From assembly GCA_045588795.1 (NCBI GenBank), contig JAZNEY010000092.1:1-11553 (forward strand): a stretch of 11,553 nt of DNA, given 5' to 3'. The notes below the pieces were generated by a model, which had not been told where the DNA came from, did no database searches, and saw only the letters and a list, made by a program, of their open reading frames with translations. Position numbers and translations under genes: made by a program. This DNA is from UMGS1908 sp045588795 (GTDB lineage Bacteria; Bacillota; Clostridia; Christensenellales; UBA1242). Of this stretch, positions 1 to 5,382 are shown piece by piece; within the stretch, counting starts at the first letter, position 1; each line of letters begins with the position of its first letter.

Positions 1-216
1 GAAATCCTTGGTAGATTTTCCGTTGATAATTAAATCTCCGCTGGTGTATTTATCAAGACCACCAACGATATTCAAAAATGTGGTTTTACCGCAACCGCTA
101 GGTCCAAGAATTGAGACAAACTCATTCTTCCTAAACTTTAAGTTTACATCTTTTAGTGCCTCAACCCTTAGGTCTTTTGATTCGTATATCTTAGTTATAT
201 TTTTGAGTTCTAACAT
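1..216 (-). CDS. ABC transporter ATP-binding protein, N-terminal 72 codons (partial)
   Basis: This is the start of an ATPase that powers an ABC transporter at the cytoplasmic face of the membrane. Reading the minus strand from the ATG at 216 gives MLELKNITKIYES, then the Walker A motif GPSGCGKTT at about residues 43-51, then FLNIVGGLDKYTSGDLIING. The frame stays open to the window edge. The LDKYTSG stretch after Walker A is typical of the LolD/MacB/FtsE-like class. In Bacillota this exact style of N-terminus is often fused to an FtsX-like permease in one long protein, but that part lies outside the window. A purine-rich AGGGG sits about 8 bases before the ATG. The gene is divergent from yqeY. 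The substrate cannot be told. The family call is firm; the fusion is inference. Confidence 0.88.
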   Translation of the reverse strand, partial: MLELKNITKIYESKDLRVEALKDVNLKFRKNEFVSILGPSGCGKTTFLNIVGGLDKYTSGDLIINGKSTKDF

Positions 217-240
217 CCGATTTTCCCCTATTATAGAATA

Positions 241-276
241 TATTATGATTATATCACAACGATTTATCATTGACAA
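241..276 (-). promoter_or_regulatory. Predicted promoter of the ABC transporter gene
   Basis: On the minus strand, TTGTCA (271-276, one mismatch to the -35 consensus) is followed after exactly 17 bases by a perfect TATAAT (248-253). A TG one base upstream of that box makes it an extended -10. Transcription would start near 241, leaving a leader of about 25 bases that keeps the ribosome binding site. A second TATAAT nearer the gene (230-235) would start the message too close to the start codon. Confidence 0.6.
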
Positions 277-301
277 TCAGAATTCATTGTTGTTTTAACA
301 A

Positions 302-352
302 ATTTTCATTTTAAATAAAGTTTGACAAAAAATGATTTTCATTTTAAATAAA
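302..352. repeat. 18-bp perfect direct repeat in the ABC/yqeY intergenic region
   Basis: The sequence attttcattttaaataaa occurs at 302-319 and again at 335-352, a 33-bp period, which is close to three helical turns. The second copy overlaps the -35 region of the yqeY promoter and the right half of the palindrome at 329-345. Spacing in whole helical turns suits a protein binding two sites on one face of the DNA. In such AT-rich sequence, local duplication by chance is also possible. Confidence 0.6.
329..345. promoter_or_regulatory. Fur-box-like operator candidate (AAAATGA-TTT-TCATTTT)
   Basis: This is a perfect inverted repeat of 7 bases around a 3-base centre. Aligned on its centre with the classical 19-bp Fur box (GATAATGATTATCATTATC), positions 328-346 match at 14 of 19 bases. 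It overlaps the proposed -35 of yqeY, so a bound repressor would block that promoter. Fur-family regulators (Fur, PerR, Zur) share similar sites, and the background is AT-rich, so both the regulator and the function are inference. Confidence 0.35.
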
Positions 353-364
353 ATGTGTTATACT
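336..364 (+). promoter_or_regulatory. Predicted yqeY promoter
   Basis: An extended -10, TGTTATACT (TATACT at 359-364, TG at 356-357), is preceded 17 bases upstream by a weak -35, TTTTCA (336-341). A start near 371 gives a leader of about 23 bases ending in AAAGGAGA. The better-looking TTGACA at 322-327 is not at a workable distance from this -10. Confidence 0.5.
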
Positions 365-393
365 ATCTTGTAGAAATGAGAAAGGAGACCATT

Positions 394-819
394 ATGATAA
401 TTGATGAAATTAAAAAGGCTAACATTGATGCCATCAAAAATAAAGACAAAAACGCAAGAAGTATTTACAGTATTATAATGAACAAACACCTACTTGCAAG
501 CGTGGAAGCAAGAACTTCTGGAAATGATTTGACTGATGCAGATATGGTTCGCATCATATCAAAAACTATAAAAGAACTTCAAGAAGAGGAAGAAAACTAC
601 AAAAAAGTAAATAACACCGAACAAGCCGGAAATATTGCAGACCAAAGAGCAATACTTGAAAAATATCTTCCACAAATGATGTCAAGAGAAGAAATTGCAA
701 CCATTATCAATTCTCTTGAAGATAAGTCTGTTCCAAGTGTTATGAAACACTTCAAAACTAATTACAACGGAAGTTGTGATATGAAAGTTGTTTCAGAAGT
801 TTTAAAATCATTGAACTAA
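394..819 (+). CDS. yqeY: YqeY/GatB-tail-like protein
   Basis: This is a small cytoplasmic protein of 141 residues, close to the roughly 148 residues usual for the family. YqeY proteins resemble the C-terminal tRNA-binding tail domain of GatB (the Asp/Glu-tRNA amidotransferase B subunit), but their own role is not settled. Recognisable family features are the helical N-terminus (MIIDEIKKANIDAIKNKDKNA), the acidic helix KELQEEEENYKK, the AILEKYLPQMMSREE segment (compare LEVYLPEQLSEEE in Bacillus YqeY) and the GSCDMKVVSEVLKSLN end. The ATG at 394 is chosen because AAAGGAGA (381-388) precedes it; an in-frame GTG at 355 lies upstream of the ribosome binding site and inside the promoter. The last third of the gene is duplicated at about 3405-3521. 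The final seven codons differ from that copy only at synonymous positions, suggesting that the 3' end here came in with the neighbouring cassette. Confidence 0.88.
   Translation: MIIDEIKKANIDAIKNKDKNARSIYSIIMNKHLLASVEARTSGNDLTDADMVRIISKTIKELQEEEENYKKVNNTEQAGNIADQRAILEKYLPQMMSREEIATIINSLEDKSVPSVMKHFKTNYNGSCDMKVVSEVLKSLN
725..797 (+). repeat. 73-bp direct repeat, left copy, inside the yqeY 3' end
   Basis: This is identical base for base to 3427-3499, at an offset of 2702 bp. Outside this core the two copies stay recognisably related within the yqeY reading frame but diverge. To the left, codons differ (EDK here against YGE there). To the right, six bases differ before the stop codon, all synonymous. 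The copies bracket the three-gene minus-strand group and could be the attachment-site-like ends of an integrated cassette. Confidence 0.9.
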
Positions 820-856
820 TAATCAGTAACAACTAAAATTTTATATTTTAAAATCA

Positions 857-886
857 AAAAAGAACATTCCCAATGAATGTTCTTTT
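857..886. terminator. Bidirectional rho-independent terminator between yqeY and the EEP gene
   Basis: AAGAACATTC (860-869) pairs perfectly with GAATGTTCTT (875-884) around the loop CCAAT. Flanking A and T bases extend the stem to about 858-886. On the plus strand it is followed by TTTTCCTTTT and serves yqeY. On the minus strand it is followed by a run of six T and serves the cassette genes. It sits squarely between two convergent genes. Confidence 0.85.
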
Positions 887-907
887 CCTTTTGTGAAAAA
901 ATCAACT

Positions 908-1684
908 TTAATTTTCTATCTCTACAACACATAAGAAATGGTCTGAAGTATCTTTATTTGCAACCACATATTTGTTAATAACTTTAACGGTTCTAGGCAA
1001 CAAGATATTATCACATTTTTTATTATCAATGGTGGTAATATCATCAAACAAAAACTCATGACTTTCCAGATTGTTAAAAACACATTGCAAGTTTGATTTG
1101 CCTAATTTGGCATTGTAATCTCCCAAGGCATAAACATTGTTGTCTTTGACAAACTGTTGAAATTCATTGAAAATTTCTTTAAAATCAACAATATTGTGAT
1201 CAAACCTGTGAAAAGGCAATAAGCTGGCTGATAACAATTTGAATGGTTTTTCGCAATTTATTGTAACAGCCAAATAACCTTTATCATGTGTTTGATATAA
1301 TCCCTTTGGCGTTTGCTTGGTTAGATGAGGGTTTTCAAAAAATTGCTTCTTTATAAGAGTTATAGGATATTTTGACAAAACGGCAACACCAAAATTTGCA
1401 TTTTCAATTAAATGACATGGACTGTTTTCAAAAGTCTCGTAATATTTCAACCCTGTCTTTTCACTTAAATTTTGCATATATTTAAAACTTTCAGTCGTAA
1501 CTACCTCTTGCAAGGCAACAACATCCAAATTATGCTCTTTAATAGCCTCCGCAATTCTGTTTAAACACTTATCATCTGTGTTTAGTTCTTTCTCTTTGTC
1601 AAAAAATTCGCCTTTATAATCATTAGTGTTAATTCCCGCACTAATATTCCATGTCGCTATTTTCTTATAACCCTTCTTTAATAT
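908..1684 (-). CDS. Endonuclease/exonuclease/phosphatase (EEP) family protein, start codon disrupted
   Basis: This is a metal-dependent phosphoesterase of the EEP superfamily, which also includes AP endonucleases, DNase I-like nucleases and inositol phosphatases; the substrate is unknown. The open frame encodes 258 codons with every family landmark: KIATWNISAG (Mg-binding Asn about 13), DVVALQEV (Glu60), GDYN (188-191), CDNILLP (224-230) and SDHF (Asp248-His249). No signal peptide is evident. No ATG, GTG or TTG exists in this frame before TTG at 1528, and starting there would remove the WN motif and half of the conserved N-terminus. The frame is closed by TGA at 1685-1687. An ATG at 1688 (M N I K ...) is out of frame by one base, so a single extra base near 1676-1684 would explain the break. 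That may be a recent frameshift, a sequencing error, or a rare ATA/ATT start. The gene follows the SGNH gene closely with no clear ribosome binding site. The family is certain; intactness is not. Confidence 0.7.
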   Translation of the reverse strand: MLKKGYKKIATWNISAGINTNDYKGEFFDKEKELNTDDKCLNRIAEAIKEHNLDVVALQEVVTTESFKYMQNLSEKTGLKYYETFENSPCHLIENANFGVAVLSKYPITLIKKQFFENPHLTKQTPKGLYQTHDKGYLAVTINCEKPFKLLSASLLPFHRFDHNIVDFKEIFNEFQQFVKDNNVYALGDYNAKLGKSNLQCVFNNLESHEFLFDDITTIDNKKCDNILLPRTVKVINKYVVANKDTSDHFLCVVEIEN

Positions 1685-1688
1685 TCAT
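1676..1688 (-). other. Probable +1 frameshift at the start of the EEP gene
   Basis: From the ATG at 1686-1688 the sequence reads M N I K E G L and then stops. The conserved EEP frame here reads ILKKGYKKIATWN without a start codon. Removing one base from the ATTAAAG stretch would give a natural MNIKKGYKKIATWN start. The stop of the SGNH gene lies only 18 bases before this ATG, a normal operon distance. Confidence 0.55.
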
Positions 1689-1706
1689 TTTTGTTGTGTA
1701 GGCAAT

Positions 1707-2468
1707 TTATGCTTCTTGTTCATTTTTTTGTTCTGGCATTGATACAAGTGCATTTATAACTGATAAAGCAATCATATCCATACCACCTTCATTGGGATGT
1801 AATGCTCTTCTGCTTGTAAGAACTGACCTGTACCAAGACTTCTTTAAATTTAAATCTTGTTCAAGATCCACAAGGCTAATTTGATGCTTACTCGCCAAAT
1901 CCCTAATTTTTTCATTATATTTGTCAACTTTTATAGGGTTATCCGTTGTAAAATCTCTGTCGTGTGGAAGCAATGTAAAACTATAAATTTTTGAATGAGT
2001 ATATCTATCCTTCATCTTTACTAGCATTCTCTCATAAGATGTTGCAAAAGTATTTAAATCAACTCCGTTTGCATAATCATTAGTACCTAAATATACAAAA
2101 ATCATATCTGGCTCTTCACCATTGTTTGAATGCAGATTTGTAGATCTTTCTCCACAGCCTTCACTCCCTGGCATTTTTTCATTCTCGCAAACACATGAAC
2201 CACTCCATGAATTATTTACAAGCAATTTCATTCCAGTCTTTTCTTCTAGCATTCCCCACCATGTGTGCTGTGAATCTCTGACATACCTTGTTCCACTATA
2301 AAAAACAGCATTGTTTTGCAGTGTTGCATTAGAATCTCCGTCATTAGAGATTCCACCCCATGTACTTATACTATCTCCAAGAATTGAGAATGTCTTATCT
2401 CCCAACATATCTGGCAAATACTTTCGAATTCTTGGATCTGCAAAACTTTTAAACACTTTATTTTTCAT
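1707..2468 (-). CDS. SGNH/GDSL-family hydrolase
   Basis: This is a 253-residue predicted esterase or acyl-hydrolase of the SGNH fold, acting on an unknown ester, for example an acetyl group on a glycan or lipid. Block I is ILGDSISTWGG, with the nucleophile Ser33. Block II is NNSWSGS (86-91) with its Gly, block III is YLGTND with Asn130, and block V is ALHPNEGGM with His224. The residue three before that His is Arg, where a DxxH triad would have Asp, so the enzyme may rely on a Ser-His dyad. There is no signal peptide or membrane segment, which suggests a cytoplasmic enzyme. The ATG at 2468 is preferred because AAAGGAG lies five bases before it; an upstream in-frame GTG at 2498 would include that site in the coding region. 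The upstream gene ends at 2479, so the two are probably translationally coupled. Confidence 0.85.
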   Translation of the reverse strand: MKNKVFKSFADPRIRKYLPDMLGDKTFSILGDSISTWGGISNDGDSNATLQNNAVFYSGTRYVRDSQHTWWGMLEEKTGMKLLVNNSWSGSCVCENEKMPGSEGCGERSTNLHSNNGEEPDMIFVYLGTNDYANGVDLNTFATSYERMLVKMKDRYTHSKIYSFTLLPHDRDFTTDNPIKVDKYNEKIRDLASKHQISLVDLEQDLNLKKSWYRSVLTSRRALHPNEGGMDMIALSVINALVSMPEQKNEQEA

Positions 2469-2478
2469 GACTGCTCCT

Positions 2479-3348
2479 TTAATCCACCCTCTTGGCACTT
2501 TTACAATCTGCAGATTTTAAATGTGTTTTATTTTTTATTTCCTCGCCTTTTTCATTCATGACAATTAAATATTCTTCGTTTATTTTGTCTTCTTGTGAAG
2601 CATTGTTTATTAAATTATCCAACAACTTCATTTTGTATTCATAGTATATATCTTCATAATGTAATGGATGTGGCCCACCAAATCTATGATTAATATTTGC
2701 CATTGGTGGCTGTTGGGTTTCCAAAACTTTACAGTTCGGCATAACTTCCAAGAAAATATCCTCAATTTTGTTAATAAAAGGTTCTCTGCTTAAATGAAAA
2801 TTATTAACAAAAGCAAACTCTTCACCTTTTTCATAATAACTTTTTGCCATGTGTACCTTGTTTAAAATAATGTCTTCCGGTTTAAATTTCTTTAAGATAT
2901 TTTCACAAAGTTTAGTCAGCAATTCTTTCAACTTTTCATCAGTAAAAGTTTCTACAACATTTACATATGACCTGCTAATATTCACATACTCAGGCTTTGA
3001 CATTATATTATCAAATGTTGCCCTTGCATCATGAGTGTATATTATTTTTGCCCCTTTCGGCTCATTCAGTTCATATATATCATATCTACAATCAGAAAAG
3101 TCAATTATAAGTTTATCTGCTGGATTATTTAAAACTTCCAACAAACCCAATTTGTTAAACTCATAATACATCATTCTGTTCATAAAACTGGTGTTATCGA
3201 CACTTCTCGCATCTTCAAGCAAAATTGGCAACGGCTCTGCAAACATAGTAAATAACGATTGTTGTAACACATAGCAGTTTACACTATATTTACTTTGATA
3301 ATTAAAAAGTTCTCTTGTGTAACAAGAGCCTAAAATGTTTATTTTCAT
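2479..3348 (-). CDS. DUF6270-like protein (SGNH-like, glycan/capsule-associated family)
   Basis: This is a 289-residue protein with the start MKINILGSCYTRELF, the internal KLIIDFSDCRYDIYEL and the late RFGGPHPLHYEDIYYEYK. This pattern (GSCxTR at the N-terminus, an I-D-hydrophobic strand, a His/Tyr-rich end) matches what I know of DUF6270 proteins, which often occur in surface polysaccharide loci and look like divergent SGNH proteins with GSC in place of GDS. No biochemical function is established. There is no signal peptide or membrane segment. The ATG at 3348 has GGAGGG six bases upstream. This is the first gene of the three-gene minus-strand group and is followed, 10 bases on, by a true SGNH hydrolase. 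The pairing suggests that both act on the same substrate. The C-terminal tail (about 255-289) is charged and probably unstructured. The family assignment is from memory of motifs. Confidence 0.65.
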   Translation of the reverse strand: MKINILGSCYTRELFNYQSKYSVNCYVLQQSLFTMFAEPLPILLEDARSVDNTSFMNRMMYYEFNKLGLLEVLNNPADKLIIDFSDCRYDIYELNEPKGAKIIYTHDARATFDNIMSKPEYVNISRSYVNVVETFTDEKLKELLTKLCENILKKFKPEDIILNKVHMAKSYYEKGEEFAFVNNFHLSREPFINKIEDIFLEVMPNCKVLETQQPPMANINHRFGGPHPLHYEDIYYEYKMKLLDNLINNASQEDKINEEYLIVMNEKGEEIKNKTHLKSADCKSAKRVD

Positions 3349-3372
3349 ACAAAACCCTCCATCTACAATACA

Positions 3373-3401
3373 ATTCTAACATAAATTGACCGTCAGTGCA
3401 A
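3373..3401 (-). promoter_or_regulatory. Predicted promoter of the DUF6270-SGNH-EEP group
   Basis: On the minus strand, TTGCAC (3396-3401) is followed after 17 bases by TAGAAT (3373-3378), with TG one base upstream of that box (an extended -10). Transcription would begin near 3366 and leave a short leader with GGAGGG. The -35 lies at or inside the edge of the yqeY-derived remnant. Confidence 0.45.
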
Positions 3402-3404
3402 ATG

Positions 3405-3521
3405 TTTTTCAATTCTCTTTATGGCGAGTCTGTTCCAAGTGTTATGAAACACTTCAAAACTAATTACAACGGAAGTTGTGATATGAAAGTTGTTTCAGAG
3501 GTTCTAAAAAGTTTAAACTAA
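3405..3521 (+). pseudogene. Truncated second copy of the yqeY 3' end
   Basis: In frame, this encodes FFNSLYGESVPSVMKHFKTN and onwards to the same KSLN end and TAA stop (3519-3521) as the intact gene. From Ser at 3429 onward the protein is identical to yqeY. The first two thirds of the gene are missing. Similarity to yqeY fades leftward between about 3412 and 3395. Relative to the intact copy the last 22 bases carry six synonymous changes, and similarity stops at the stop codon. No ribosome binding site precedes the in-frame ATG at 3402. It is best read as the displaced original tail of yqeY after cassette integration. A partial duplication of the gene would be the alternative. Confidence 0.85.
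3427..3499 (+). repeat. 73-bp direct repeat, right copy
   Basis: This is identical to 725-797 and lies within the yqeY remnant. It marks the far boundary of the putative cassette. The sequence after it (3500-3521, then the terminator at 3537-3582) would be the original downstream flank of yqeY. Confidence 0.9.
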
Positions 3522-3536
3522 ACTAGATAAAAAAGT

Positions 3537-3582
3537 AAAGAGTCATACATCTAACCCTATGGGCCAATTTGTATGACTCTTT
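3537..3582. terminator. Bidirectional terminator after the yqeY remnant and the glycogen operon
   Basis: AAAGAGTCATACA (3537-3549) pairs perfectly over 13 bases with TGTATGACTCTTT (3570-3582). The 20-base loop contains a small inner CCC-TAT-GGG stem (3555-3563). On the plus strand TTTGTTTTTA follows; on the minus strand a run of six T follows within a few bases. It closes the glycogen operon, whose last stop codon is at 3588, and lies after the truncated yqeY tail. This suggests it was the original terminator shared by yqeY and the operon. Confidence 0.85.
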
Positions 3583-3587
3583 TGTTT

Positions 3588-5381
3588 TTATACTTTTGCT
3601 TTAACTTTTGTTAAAATCTTAATGCCAAATGGCTCTACGGTAAATGATTTTCCTGAAACTTTCGGTTTTGACAAGAACTCTGTGTGAATTTTCTCGGTTT
3701 CTAGTTCATAAGGTTTTCCCCCAAGATTTACAGCAACAATTACACTTTCAGTTTTTGTAAACCTCTTTATGACAAGAACACCATCTTCACACTTTTCAAC
3801 ACTCATCTCCCCACAAATAAGCGGTTTTAGAGACCTTAACACTCCTAAATCTTTATACCAATTTAAAAGTTCTTCATTTTCACTTCCCCAAGGATATGGA
3901 GTCCTGCAATTGTTTCCCTTTATGTTTTTGAGACCTATTTCATCACCATAGAAAACTGTTGGCATACCAATAAAAATATATTGCAACAATGATGCAATTT
4001 TTGTCAATTCCACATATTTCTCTGGATTATATGACAATATTTCGTTTGCAAGCCTTGATGTGTCGTGTGTGCCAACAATGTTCATTAAGTTGTTTTGTAC
4101 AAAAAACGGATATCTGTTTTCAACCATCTTGAACACATTTTTGTACCCCTCTGCATTCCCCGTTTTTATATAATCCAATATCGCATTTTTAAGAGGGTAG
4201 TTTGTTACACTGTTTAATTGCTCACCCCAAAAATATTTTCTTCTTTTGCCGTAAGCAATTTTTGTTGATGCATCTTCCCAAACTTCTCCGACAATAATTG
4301 AATCTTTTCTGCATTCGTATATTTTTTTGCAAATGCTTCCAAGAAGTTCATCACCAAGTTCATCTACAACATCAAGCCTAAAACCACCAAGCCCCATTTT
4401 CATATACTCTTCAATTACACCAGTCTTGCCACAAATATATTCTCTGTAATCTGAACTAGACTCATTAATACAAGGCAGGCTTTTTATATCCCACCAACAT
4501 TCGTAATCGTTTGGAAAATTTCGAAAATTAAACCAATTATAATATTTTGACTCTGTTGACTGATAAGCACCAAGTTCGTTGAATTTTCCATACCTATTGA
4601 AATATATACTATCACTTCCAACGTGATTGAACACACCATCTAAAATAACACGCATACCTAATTTTTTTGCTTTGTCTATTAGTTCTTGTAAATCCTCTTT
4701 TGAACCAAACATACTATCAATGTTTTTAAAATTTGCTGTGTTATATTTGTGATTGCTTTCAGCCTCAAAAATTGGTGACAGATAAATAATTGAAACATTC
4801 AATGACTTTAAATAGTCTAATTTCTCTGTAATACCCTTTAAATTTCCACCAAAGCACTCGTTGTTGATTATCTCATAATCTGTTGTATCAATTAAACCAT
4901 CTGTCCAATTCTGTTTTAAAATCATTCCATTTCTTGGAATCACTTCACCGGACTTATTAAACCTATCAACAAATATGTGGTAAATAATTCCTCCGAGCGG
5001 TTTGAGTTTTGATAAATTGTTTTCATCTGTAACAACCTGAGGGAAACCATTAGTTGATTTGTTCGCTATTTCAAGTTTGTCTGTCTCGCCCTTTCTTTGA
5101 ATAAGCCAATTTCTGCCACCCTCAATCTCAAAATGATACCAATATAGCCCCTCACTCGGGTATTTGATTGCCACTTCGTATCTTTTGTATCCGCCCGAAA
5201 AACCAACAAAATTCATCTCGTGCTTTTCTGCCGAATAAGAGCCATCTAGATTGAAAACGAAAAAAACTTTTGAGGCGCACACATTCTGTGCAACCTCAAA
5301 AGCATAAGTGATATAAGACTTTTCATCAACTGTGCCAACAGGCTCTGTATGGGTTGATGTGCTATACCTAAATTCACGCAT
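3588..5381 (-). CDS. GH13 alpha-amylase/neopullulanase-type glucan hydrolase
   Basis: This is a 597-residue alpha-glucan hydrolase of family GH13. An N-terminal beta domain (about 20-115; VFFVFNLDGSYSAEKHEM, EGLYWYHFEIEGG) resembles the starch-binding or N domain of neopullulanases and cyclomaltodextrinases. The TIM barrel starts at about 130 (GGIIYHIFVDRFN). Conserved regions are DGVFNH (248-253), GFRLDVVDE with nucleophile Asp337, GEVWED with acid/base Glu366, and VGTHDTSR with His439-Asp440. There is no signal peptide, so it acts on internal glucan. As the last gene of the glycogen operon it probably hydrolyses dextrins left by GlgP, taking the place of the debranching enzyme GlgX. Whether it cuts alpha-1,4 only or also alpha-1,6 bonds cannot be read from the motifs. 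Its ATG follows the glgP stop after one base, with AAAAGGGTGA inside the glgP end as ribosome binding site, so translation is coupled. Confidence 0.92.
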   Translation of the reverse strand: MREFRYSTSTHTEPVGTVDEKSYITYAFEVAQNVCASKVFFVFNLDGSYSAEKHEMNFVGFSGGYKRYEVAIKYPSEGLYWYHFEIEGGRNWLIQRKGETDKLEIANKSTNGFPQVVTDENNLSKLKPLGGIIYHIFVDRFNKSGEVIPRNGMILKQNWTDGLIDTTDYEIINNECFGGNLKGITEKLDYLKSLNVSIIYLSPIFEAESNHKYNTANFKNIDSMFGSKEDLQELIDKAKKLGMRVILDGVFNHVGSDSIYFNRYGKFNELGAYQSTESKYYNWFNFRNFPNDYECWWDIKSLPCINESSSDYREYICGKTGVIEEYMKMGLGGFRLDVVDELGDELLGSICKKIYECRKDSIIVGEVWEDASTKIAYGKRRKYFWGEQLNSVTNYPLKNAILDYIKTGNAEGYKNVFKMVENRYPFFVQNNLMNIVGTHDTSRLANEILSYNPEKYVELTKIASLLQYIFIGMPTVFYGDEIGLKNIKGNNCRTPYPWGSENEELLNWYKDLGVLRSLKPLICGEMSVEKCEDGVLVIKRFTKTESVIVAVNLGGKPYELETEKIHTEFLSKPKVSGKSFTVEPFGIKILTKVKAKV

Positions 5382-5382
5382 A

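Larger units (their letters stand above)
798..3426. mobile_element. Putative integrated cassette bounded by yqeY 3'-end repeats
   Basis: The DNA between the two 73-bp repeats holds a replacement yqeY tail, a bidirectional terminator and three minus-strand genes (EEP, SGNH and DUF6270-like). The unit length is 2702 bp from one repeat to the next. The layout matches integration of a circular DNA into the 3' end of yqeY, with the gene's end restored by the incoming DNA and the original end displaced to 3500-3521. No integrase, transposase or terminal inverted repeat is visible. Movement would have been in trans, or by homologous recombination through the shared yqeY segment. The repeats are seen directly; the mobile origin is inference. 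Confidence 0.5.

Noticed and set aside
230..235. TATAAT on the minus strand next to the ABC gene
   Set aside because: Transcription from it would begin within the ribosome binding site. The TATAAT at 248-253 with a 17-base spacer and TTGTCA is more consistent.
322..350. TTGACA (322-327) as the -35 of yqeY
   Set aside because: At 17 bases it faces only TAAATA, and the better -10 boxes are 21 and 31 bases away. The extended -10 at 359-364 is a better anchor.
355..393. GTG start at 355 adding 13 residues to YqeY
   Set aside because: It lies within the proposed promoter and upstream of the AAAGGAGA site that clearly serves the ATG at 394. The added residues are not family-like.
908..1528. A shorter EEP protein starting at TTG 1528
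   Set aside because: The 52 codons upstream in the same frame encode the conserved KIATWNISAG segment, so the true gene is longer even though its start is broken. TTG at 1528 has no good ribosome binding site.
2469..2498. GTG start at 2498 for the SGNH hydrolase
   Set aside because: It would overlap the end of the upstream gene and place the AAAGGAG ribosome binding site inside the coding region. The ATG at 2468 is correctly spaced.
2500..2525. The DUF6270 C-terminal coding region (KSADCKSAK) as a hidden tRNA fragment
   Set aside because: The peptide recalls spurious proteins read from tRNA genes, but no T-arm GTTCRAATC or acceptor stem pairing is visible nearby.
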